DNA from: Pseudomonadota bacterium
GTDB lineage: Bacteria > Pseudomonadota > Gammaproteobacteria > Pseudomonadales > Azotimanducaceae
DNA length: 6,879 nt
NCBI GenBank assembly: GCA_027621895.1
Contig: JAQCAK010000101.1
Location: 1 to 6,879, forward strand
Direction: 5' to 3'
Shown: piece after piece, positions 1 to 5,006 of the stretch
How positions within the stretch are numbered: the first letter of the stretch is position 1
Layout: each line of letters opens with the position of its first letter
Made by a program: the position numbers and the translations under genes
Notes under the pieces: generated by a model
Databases searched by the model: none
What the model was told of the DNA's origin: nothing
The model's input: only the letters and a program-made list of their open reading frames with translations

Positions 1-21
1 CGCTCGATGACAAACGAGAAA

Positions 22-98
22 TGGCCCGCCCAGAGAGATTCGAACTCCCGACACCCAGGTTCGAAGCCTGGTGCTCTATCCAGCTGAGCTATGGGCGG
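22..98 (-). tRNA. tRNA-Arg, anticodon TCG
   Basis: Read on the minus strand this folds into a complete cloverleaf of 77 bases including an encoded 3' CCA (22-24). The acceptor stem CCGCCCA (92-98) pairs fully with TGGGCGG (26-32), with G as the discriminator base (25). The anticodon stem CCAGG/CCTGG is perfect and encloses the loop CTTCGAA, giving anticodon TCG (62-64), which reads CGA arginine codons. The T arm is GGGAG-TTCGAAT-CTCTC with one G-T pair, and the variable loop is five bases. Everything expected of a functional tRNA is present. No integrase gene or second attachment-like copy of the tRNA 3' end was seen in the window. Confidence 0.97.
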
Positions 99-100
99 AC

Positions 101-128
101 TGCTTGAACAAGCAACGCGGCGATTATA
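101..128 (-). promoter_or_regulatory. Probable promoter -10 and leader of the tRNA-Arg gene
   Basis: On the minus strand a perfect TATAAT (123-128) lies 24 bases upstream of the mature tRNA 5' end. It is followed by a GC-rich stretch (CGCCGCG), the kind of discriminator known from stringently controlled stable-RNA promoters. A good -35 box at 16-18 base spacing is not evident; a TTGCCT (151-156) is 22 bases away, too far for a standard promoter. The predicted short leader contains the inverted repeat TGCTTG-AA-CAAGCA (101-114). The -10 is seen; its use is inferred. Confidence 0.55.
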
Positions 129-184
129 GAGAATTCTCCGGCCCGGGGCTAGGCAATCCGATCAGTTCCTGAGAAGGTTGCACG

Positions 185-580
185 ATGCAGCATTCAATCA
201 ACCTTGTGGCTCTGGTCGTTCGCGACTATGACGAGGCTATTGATTTCTATACTCGGGTGCTCGGCTTCGAGTTGACCGAGGACGCATACCAGGAAGCGCA
301 GGACAAGCGCTGGGTTGTGGTCACACCCGCTGGCGGCAGTGGTGTTTCGCTGTTACTTGCGCAGGCATCAACACCCGAGCAGAAGCAAGCCGTCGGCAAC
401 CAGGCAGGCGGCCGGATGTTTCTTTTTCTTTCAACGGATGATTTCTGGCGGGACTACCGACAGCTGCAGTCGCACAAAGTCCGCTTTCTTGAGGACCCCC
501 GCGATGAGCTCTACGGCACTGTGGTCGTATTCGAAGACCTGTACGGCAATCGCTGGGACCTGATTCAACCCAGGGATTAG
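185..580 (+). CDS. VOC/glyoxalase-fold protein
   Basis: A 131-residue protein of the vicinal oxygen chelate superfamily (glyoxalase I, bleomycin resistance, extradiol dioxygenase fold). The N-terminal signature is clear: a first strand (INLVALVV, 5-12), then DYDEAIDFYTRVLGFEL (14-30), the usual helix and LGF turn. The C-terminal half ends with VVVFEDLYGNRWDLIQP (113-129), the equivalent of the family's 'DPdGn..EL.qp' end. By eye the usual metal ligands are not in place: the first-strand His position is Leu7 and the C-terminal Glu position is Asp125. A metal-dependent glyoxalase activity is therefore doubtful and the substrate is unknown. The length fits a single VOC unit that would dimerise. 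The ATG start is supported by GAGAAGG (171-177), seven bases upstream. It is monocistronic, diverging from the tRNA gene and converging on the carotenoid oxygenase. Confidence 0.88.
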   Translation: MQHSINLVALVVRDYDEAIDFYTRVLGFELTEDAYQEAQDKRWVVVTPAGGSGVSLLLAQASTPEQKQAVGNQAGGRMFLFLSTDDFWRDYRQLQSHKVRFLEDPRDELYGTVVVFEDLYGNRWDLIQPRD

Positions 581-633
581 AGGGGTCAGACCCTTGAGTC
601 TGACCCCTCGTTCTGGCACCTGGGTCTGACCCC
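581..633. repeat. Three GGGTC(A/T)GACCC palindromic units between converging genes
   Basis: Directly after the VOC stop codon is a perfect 11-base inverted repeat, AGGGGTCAGAC (581-591) and GTCTGACCCCT (598-608), with a six-base loop. Each arm is itself built on the near-palindrome GGGTC-A/T-GACCC: a full unit at 583-593, a one-mismatch unit at 596-606, and a third full unit at 622-632. The repeats fill most of the gap before the carotenoid oxygenase stop at 640-642. The hairpin could stop transcription from both converging genes, but no T tract follows on either strand, so an ordinary intrinsic terminator is not indicated. Similar GGGGTCAGACCC motifs are known as dispersed repeats in environmental proteobacteria, from memory and not searched here. 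Confidence 0.8.
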
Positions 634-639
634 GGCGGG

Positions 640-1956
640 TTACTCGTCGGGGATCCAGCTGCCGTGAAAGCCGTAGGGCACTCTTACGGGCAGGTGCACG
701 CGGGCGACGGGCTCGTTCGAGAAATTTGATGCATCCAGGATGATCAGGTCGCTGGCGTCGCGCTCGGGATCGAAGACGAAACTCATGATCCAGCCGTCAT
801 CTTCCGACGTACCGTTCGGGTCCGCGGCAAACACGGGTTCGCCGGCACGCAGGTCTCCCAGGTCGGCCGTGGTTTCGCTGCCGGTCTGCAGATCGTACTT
901 GTAGATCCATTTACCCATCTCGGCGTTGGAATTGCCGAAGCCAGCCATGTAGCCATAGCGGTGCTTCTGGCCAATCAGGGCATCCGGCACCCTCGGGAAA
1001 TCAGCGGGTCGATCATCTATTGGCTGCTCGGATACGGTGCCTTTTTCCGTATCGATCACCCAGCGATGCAGTACCGCCGGGGTGCCCTTCCCGTCCGCCG
1101 GTGAAAACGCCAGCTTCTTGAAGCGCGATGTATCGATCACAATCTTGTTGCCGTCTTCATAGGCATTCATGGGATGGAACACGTAGCAGTCCTCGATCTC
1201 ATACCAGGTCACGTCCTTGTCAGTGCCGTTTCTGGGCATCACGCCCAGCCGCGCGCCGTAGTCGTCGCTCCAGCGGATGGGGATGCCGCCCTTCATGGCA
1301 ACTTCCAGGTCAAACACCATCGGCAGGTCCATCCAAATCACGTAGTTCTCGGTGATGTTCCAGTCATGCATCATCGTGGGGCCTTTCACCGTGATCTCTT
1401 CTGACTGCACCAGTTGGCCATCGGCGCTGACGCGGTGATAGGTCAGGTATGGCGGCACTGCCCCGTAGCCGAAGAAGAGCAACTCACCGGTTTTCGGGCA
1501 AACCCGCGGATGCGCTGTCATGTTGGATTGCAGCTTGCCGTCGAAGTCGTAACGTCCGACGGTTTCCAGATCCCGGCTAACCTCAAACGGCAGCGAACCT
1601 TCTTCCAGAGCCAGGATGTGGCCCGCATGTGAGATCACGTGGGTATTGGCCAGTGACCAGTCCAGCCGCCCGGATCGTTCCTCATCCGGATTCTGGTACA
1701 GCGGTGTCTGCACGTAGCGGTTGCGATACCAGTTGGCCTTGCCGTCGGCGAGTTCAATGCCGTGAATCATGCCGTTACCCAGGAACCAGTGATCTGAATA
1801 CCCGGACTGCGGGTTGGAGCCATTGCGGAAAAACCGGCCGCGCAATGCGCTCGGAATACTGCCGGTGACCTTCAGGTCAGTGCAGGTGTTCTCTTCGAAG
1901 ACCGGTGCGAAATTACCGGTCAGGTGAAATGGTTTGGCGACTTCTGCTGTAGACAT
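640..1956 (-). CDS. Carotenoid-cleavage-type dioxygenase (RPE65/CCD family)
   Basis: A 438-residue non-haem iron oxygenase of the carotenoid cleavage family, which splits a C=C bond of carotenoids, apocarotenoids or, in some branches, stilbenes. The four iron-binding histidines are in family context: H149 (TAHP), H197 (MMHDWNITENY), H261 (FHPMNAYED) and H431 (YGFHGSW, near the C-terminus). Typical N-terminal blocks are present: GRFFRNGSNPQ (40-50) and GNGMIHG (60-66). There is no signal peptide, so a cytoplasmic or membrane-face enzyme is expected. Length is slightly below the usual 450-500 but nothing appears missing. The ATG start is supported by a strong AAGGAGGG (1965-1972), eight bases upstream. 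Substrate cannot be read from sequence. A region that often carries a Lys in lignostilbene-cleaving members reads ALEEG here (116-120), which mildly argues against that branch. No carotenoid biosynthesis gene is adjacent. Confidence 0.93.
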   Translation of the reverse strand: MSTAEVAKPFHLTGNFAPVFEENTCTDLKVTGSIPSALRGRFFRNGSNPQSGYSDHWFLGNGMIHGIELADGKANWYRNRYVQTPLYQNPDEERSGRLDWSLANTHVISHAGHILALEEGSLPFEVSRDLETVGRYDFDGKLQSNMTAHPRVCPKTGELLFFGYGAVPPYLTYHRVSADGQLVQSEEITVKGPTMMHDWNITENYVIWMDLPMVFDLEVAMKGGIPIRWSDDYGARLGVMPRNGTDKDVTWYEIEDCYVFHPMNAYEDGNKIVIDTSRFKKLAFSPADGKGTPAVLHRWVIDTEKGTVSEQPIDDRPADFPRVPDALIGQKHRYGYMAGFGNSNAEMGKWIYKYDLQTGSETTADLGDLRAGEPVFAADPNGTSEDDGWIMSFVFDPERDASDLIILDASNFSNEPVARVHLPVRVPYGFHGSWIPDE

Positions 1957-1964
1957 GTGAATAT

Positions 1965-1972
1965 CCCTCCTT
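1965..1972 (-). promoter_or_regulatory. Strong ribosome binding site of the carotenoid oxygenase
   Basis: Minus-strand AAGGAGGG lies eight bases before the ATG at 1954-1956. It is close to the full anti-Shine-Dalgarno complement, is the strongest such site in the window, and fixes the start. Confidence 0.85.
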
Positions 1973-1983
1973 CTTGTCCCTCC

Positions 1984-2012
1984 AACCTAGGTGAATCCGG
2001 GGATATTGGCAA
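1984..2012 (-). promoter_or_regulatory. Possible promoter of the carotenoid oxygenase gene
   Basis: On the minus strand TTGCCA (2007-2012, five of six to TTGACA) and TAGGTT (1984-1989, three of six to TATAAT) are separated by 17 bases, upstream of the ribosome binding site. The weak -10 makes this tentative. No clear operator palindrome is seen in the rest of the 130-base divergent region. Confidence 0.35.
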
Positions 2013-2028
2013 GTGATCCCGTGGGCAC

Positions 2029-2057
2029 GCGACTCCAACGGACAGATGTACGATAAT
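2029..2057 (+). promoter_or_regulatory. Possible promoter of the persulfide dioxygenase operon
   Basis: GATAAT (2052-2057, five of six to the -10 consensus) lies 29 bases before the ATG at 2087. A weak GCGACT (2029-2034) stands 17 bases further upstream. The -35 is poor, so an activator-dependent promoter is possible. The region is shared with the divergent carotenoid oxygenase. Confidence 0.35.
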
Positions 2058-2086
2058 CAGCGCTGACCCAGGCAAAACCGCAGAAC

Positions 2087-3145
2087 ATGATTTTCCGACA
2101 GCTTTTCGACAGTACTTCTTCTACCTACACCTACATTCTCGGTTGCGAGGAATCGCGGGAAGCGATCATTATCGACCCGGTGTTTGAGCAGCATGAGCGG
2201 GATACGGCCCTGCTGAGGGAACTGGGCCTGCGGGTGAAATACACCCTGGATACCCACGTGCATGCAGATCACGTTACCGGTGCCTGGCGCATGAAAGAGA
2301 CCTACGGCGCGCAGATTGGCCTGTCGGCGGAATACGACGCCGCTGGCGTCGATGTGCCCCTTAAGGATGGCACGGTGCTGTCATTCGGCAACTACTCGCT
2401 ACTGACGCGGGCCACGCCCGGTCACACCGGCGGCTGCTGCACCTTTGTCACCCACGACCGGACCATGGCGTTCACCGGTGACTGCCTGATGATCAGGAGT
2501 GCCGGGCGAACCGATTTCCAGTCCGGTGATGTCCACATCATGTGGCACAGCATCAAGGAACGGATCTTCACCCTGCCGGATACCTGCCTTATCTATCCGG
2601 CTCATGACTACATGGGCCGGACTGTTTCATCGGTCGCCGAGGAGAAGAAACACAACCCCAGGATCGGTGGCGATGCCCGGGAAGAAGACTTTGCCGGTTA
2701 CATGAACAACCTGGGGCTGCCCCACCCGAAACTCCTTGAAATCGCCCTGCCCGCCAACATGCAATGCGGCAAGCCGGATCACCAGACTGAAGATCAGCCT
2801 CGATGGGGGCCGGTGAATCTTACCTTTGCCGGTGTGCCGGAGGTTGATGCGGACTGGGTGGCCCGCAAGCTGGACGAGCTGATGGTGCTCGATGTTCGAA
2901 CCGAGGCCGAGTATCACGGTGAACTGGGGCATATTCCCGGCGCCGCCCTGATTCCGCTCGATGAACTGCGAGACCGGATCAGTGAAATCCCGAAAGACCG
3001 CCCTGTTGTCGCGATCTGCCAGTCAGGCAAACGTTCCGCCATGGCCACCCAGATCCTGAAGTCCGGCGGCTTTGAAAGGGTCGCGAATATCCCCGGCGGC
3101 ATGATCCACTGGGCCCGCCTGGCGCTGCCAAGGGAAGAAAACTGA
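2087..3145 (+). CDS. Persulfide dioxygenase-rhodanese fusion protein
   Basis: A 352-residue two-domain protein. The N-terminal part (about 1-240) is a metallo-beta-lactamase fold of the ETHE1 persulfide dioxygenase type, which oxidises glutathione persulfide to sulfite and glutathione with O2. It has THVHADH (56-62), PGHTGG (111-116), FTGDCL (129-134), the family hallmark GRTDFQSGD (140-148) and PAHD (171-174). By homology to ETHE1 the mononuclear iron ligands would be H57, H113 and D132. The C-terminal part (about 255-346) is a rhodanese domain with LDVRTEAEY (268-276) and the active-site loop CQSGKRS (311-317), C311 being the persulfide-carrying cysteine. Such fusions are known in bacteria and channel sulfane sulfur between thiosulfate, glutathione persulfide and sulfite. 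The protein is cytoplasmic, with no signal peptide. The N-terminus MIFRQLFD matches family starts although no strong Shine-Dalgarno precedes it. Its TGA overlaps the ATG of the CoA-transferase, so the two are very likely co-transcribed. Confidence 0.95.
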   Translation: MIFRQLFDSTSSTYTYILGCEESREAIIIDPVFEQHERDTALLRELGLRVKYTLDTHVHADHVTGAWRMKETYGAQIGLSAEYDAAGVDVPLKDGTVLSFGNYSLLTRATPGHTGGCCTFVTHDRTMAFTGDCLMIRSAGRTDFQSGDVHIMWHSIKERIFTLPDTCLIYPAHDYMGRTVSSVAEEKKHNPRIGGDAREEDFAGYMNNLGLPHPKLLEIALPANMQCGKPDHQTEDQPRWGPVNLTFAGVPEVDADWVARKLDELMVLDVRTEAEYHGELGHIPGAALIPLDELRDRISEIPKDRPVVAICQSGKRSAMATQILKSGGFERVANIPGGMIHWARLALPREEN

Positions 3146-4275
3146 TGGAAGACCTGGCAGGTATCACGGTTGTCGCCCTGGAGCAGGCCGTGGCCGCACC
3201 CTATGTTTCAGGGCGGCTGGCAGAGGCTGGCGCCAGGGTCATCAAGATCGAGCGCGAAGACGGCGATTTCGCCCGCGGCTACGACTCACTGGTGAAAGAC
3301 CAGAGTGCCTACTTCGTCTGGCTGAACGCCGGCAAGGAATCCGTGGTGCTGGACCTCAAGTCGCCGAAAGATGCTGACATCCTGAAGAATATGCTCGCGA
3401 CCGCTGACATCTTCATCCAGAACCTGGCGCCGGGCGCCCTGGCCCGCCTGGGTTTCGACCCGCCGGCACTGCAGGCAGAGTATCCCTCGCTGATCATCTG
3501 TTCGATCAGCGGCTACGGTGAGGAAGGACCTTTTCGTGATCAGAAAGCCTATGACCTGCTGATCCAGGCGGAAACAGGCTTGTGTTCCATCACTGGCATC
3601 AATGATGAACTCACCCGCGTTGGCGTATCGGTATCTGATATCTCTGCCGGCATGACCGCCTGCCAGGAAATCCTGCAGGCTCTGTTCGCCCGGGAACGGG
3701 ACCCGCAGAAAAAGGGGCGACTGATCAATGTGTCCCTGTTTCATGCCACGGCAGACTGGATGAACGTGCCCTACCTGCAGCATCGCTATGGTGGCTTCAC
3801 ACCCGGGAATCACGGCCTGAAGCATCCCAGTATCGCGCCTTACGGGGCTTTCGCCTGCCGTGACGGCAGGCAGGTGCTGATCAGCATCCAGAATGAACGC
3901 GAATGGCTCTCGCTTTGCAGCGTTGCCCTTGGGCAGCCCGAACTGGCCACCGATCCGCGCTTCGTGAACAACTCGCTTCGGGTAGAACACCGTGATGAAC
4001 TGGAAGCGATCCTGTCCGATCTGTTTGCGGAACAGGATCGGGAAGCCATGATCGATCAGCTCAACCAGGCAAAGATTGCCTTTGGCCGGGTCAGCACCCT
4101 CGACGACCTGGTCCATCATCCCCAGAATCGCTACCGCACGATTGAGACCGGCAACGGCACCGTCGAAGCGCTGGGTCGCGGGGCCGCGGTGGAAGGAAAA
4201 TTGAAGGAAACCTTAAAGATTCCGGCGCTGGGGCAGGATAATGAAAAAATCCGGAAAGAATTCGGGAAAAGCTGA
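3145..4275 (+). CDS. Family III CoA-transferase (CaiB/BaiF)
   Basis: A 376-residue member of the CaiB/BaiF family, which moves CoA between carboxylic acids through an aspartyl-CoA anhydride. The N-terminal nucleotide-fold part shows GITVVALEQAVAAPY (6-20), LAEAGARVIKIER (25-37) and LNAGKESVVLDLK (60-72). The ISGYGEEGPF block (121-130) is followed by KAYDLLIQAETGL (134-146), in which D137 is the expected catalytic Asp. APYGAF (231-236) and FGRVSTLDDL (313-322) match the small and closing domains. Nothing seems missing; the length is near the lower end of the family. Acid donors and acceptors cannot be told from sequence; resemblance is to the mesaconate, itaconate and citramalate type rather than to CaiB itself (from memory). 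The start ATG shares one base with the upstream stop (TGATG), and AGGGAAG (3131-3137) is seven bases upstream, indicating coupled translation with the persulfide dioxygenase. Confidence 0.93.
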   Translation: MEDLAGITVVALEQAVAAPYVSGRLAEAGARVIKIEREDGDFARGYDSLVKDQSAYFVWLNAGKESVVLDLKSPKDADILKNMLATADIFIQNLAPGALARLGFDPPALQAEYPSLIICSISGYGEEGPFRDQKAYDLLIQAETGLCSITGINDELTRVGVSVSDISAGMTACQEILQALFARERDPQKKGRLINVSLFHATADWMNVPYLQHRYGGFTPGNHGLKHPSIAPYGAFACRDGRQVLISIQNEREWLSLCSVALGQPELATDPRFVNNSLRVEHRDELEAILSDLFAEQDREAMIDQLNQAKIAFGRVSTLDDLVHHPQNRYRTIETGNGTVEALGRGAAVEGKLKETLKIPALGQDNEKIRKEFGKS

Positions 4276-4296
4276 CATTTTCATGCGACAGGCGGT

Positions 4297-4325
4297 TTGC
4301 ATTCCCCGGGCCCAGCGATTAAAAG
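4297..4325 (+). promoter_or_regulatory. Possible promoter of the LemA-M48 pair
   Basis: TTGCAT (4297-4302) and TAAAAG (4320-4325) are 17 bases apart in the 82-base gap before LemA. Both boxes are only partial matches. No intrinsic terminator is visible after the CoA-transferase, so read-through from the upstream operon is also possible. Confidence 0.3.
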
Positions 4326-4357
4326 ATTAACCAGCCATCACCCAAGGAATACAGAAC

Positions 4358-4954
4358 ATGGACATTTCCACCATTATTTTTCTGATCGTTATTGGCGTAC
4401 TCGCTATCTGGGCCGTTGCCATCTACAACCAGCTGGTCGCGCTCAAGAACCGCTACAAGAATGCCTTCGCCCAGATTGAGGTGCAGCTCAAGCGTCGCTA
4501 CGACCTGATCCCAAATCTGGTTGAAACCGCCAAGGGCTATATGAAGCATGAGGCAGAAACGCTGCAGGCGGTCACCGAGGCCAGGGACGCAGCCGCCTCG
4601 GTACTGGCCCAGGCCGCCCGTGACCCGGGCAATGCCGATGCCATCAAGAACCTGGTCTCACAGGAAGGTGTACTGCAGGGTGCGATGAGCCGCTTTAACA
4701 TTGCGGTGGAAGCCTACCCCGACCTGAAGGCCAACCAGAATATGATGCAGCTCACTGAAGAGCTGACCAGCACCGAAAACAAGATCGCGTTTGCGCGCCA
4801 GGCGTTTAACGATCAGGTGATGAACTACAACACCTATCGCCAGTCGTTCCCGCAGATTGTGCTGGCCGGTGCGCTGGGTCATGGGGCGGATGCAGAGCTG
4901 CTGGAGTTTGCTGATAGTGAGGCGATTCAGGCGGCGCCGAGTGTGTCGTTCTAG
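4358..4954 (+). CDS. lemA: LemA family membrane protein
   Basis: A 198-residue LemA-family protein. One N-terminal membrane segment (about 5-23, IIFLIVIGVLAIWAVAIY) is followed by a long helical, mostly coiled region. The family block QLKRRYDLIPNLVETAKGY (43-61) is intact, as are ENKIAFARQAFND (140-152) and NYNTYRQSFP (156-165). Length and layout are normal for LemA (about 180-200). The molecular function of LemA proteins is not settled; the family is named after a Listeria antigen and its genes often sit beside membrane M48 proteases, as here. The ATG is preceded by AAGGA (4344-4348) at nine bases. The tail after about residue 170 is variable and low in conservation. Confidence 0.95.
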   Translation: MDISTIIFLIVIGVLAIWAVAIYNQLVALKNRYKNAFAQIEVQLKRRYDLIPNLVETAKGYMKHEAETLQAVTEARDAAASVLAQAARDPGNADAIKNLVSQEGVLQGAMSRFNIAVEAYPDLKANQNMMQLTEELTSTENKIAFARQAFNDQVMNYNTYRQSFPQIVLAGALGHGADAELLEFADSEAIQAAPSVSF

Positions 4955-4969
4955 GCGGGTCGCGAGATT

Positions 4970-5006
4970 CCTGGATCCAGGTCCTTCGCTGCGCTCAGGA
5001 TGACCC
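4970..5006. repeat. Dispersed repeat of the 'GHPERSEGP' type in the LemA-M48 gap
   Basis: The gap between LemA and M48 holds the core CCTTCGCTGCGCTCAGGATG (4983-5002), preceded by the perfect 12-base palindrome CCTGGATCCAGG (4970-4981). Outer bases GGTC (4980-4983) and GACC (5002-5005) also pair. Read on the minus strand the core translates as GHPERSEGP, a string that recurs in spurious proteins from many bacterial genomes. It marks a short non-coding dispersed repeat found across phyla (known from memory, not searched here). Only one copy is present in the window. It ends right at the M48 start codon and contains that gene's only evident ribosome-binding sequence. Confidence 0.75.
4997..5000 (+). 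promoter_or_regulatory. Ribosome binding site of the M48 gene, inside the repeat
   Basis: AGGA (4997-5000) lies six bases upstream of the TTG at 5007 and is the only Shine-Dalgarno-like sequence in range. It belongs to the conserved core of the dispersed repeat. Confidence 0.5.

Noticed and set aside
22..184. Possible integration site at the tRNA-Arg gene
   Set aside because: tRNA genes often serve as attachment sites, but no integrase and no direct repeat of the tRNA 3' end was found in the window, and the neighbours look like ordinary chromosomal genes.
581..608. Standard intrinsic terminator between the converging genes
   Set aside because: The stem is strong, but neither side is followed by a T run, so it is recorded as a repeat instead.
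3286..4119. A 277-codon open frame on the minus strand inside the CoA-transferase
   Set aside because: It lies fully antisense to a clear CaiB/BaiF gene whose motifs are intact; the translation shows no family features.
4297..4479. A 60-codon plus-strand frame before and inside lemA
   Set aside because: It overlaps lemA out of frame and has no domain features. The lemA start has a better ribosome binding site and matches its family.
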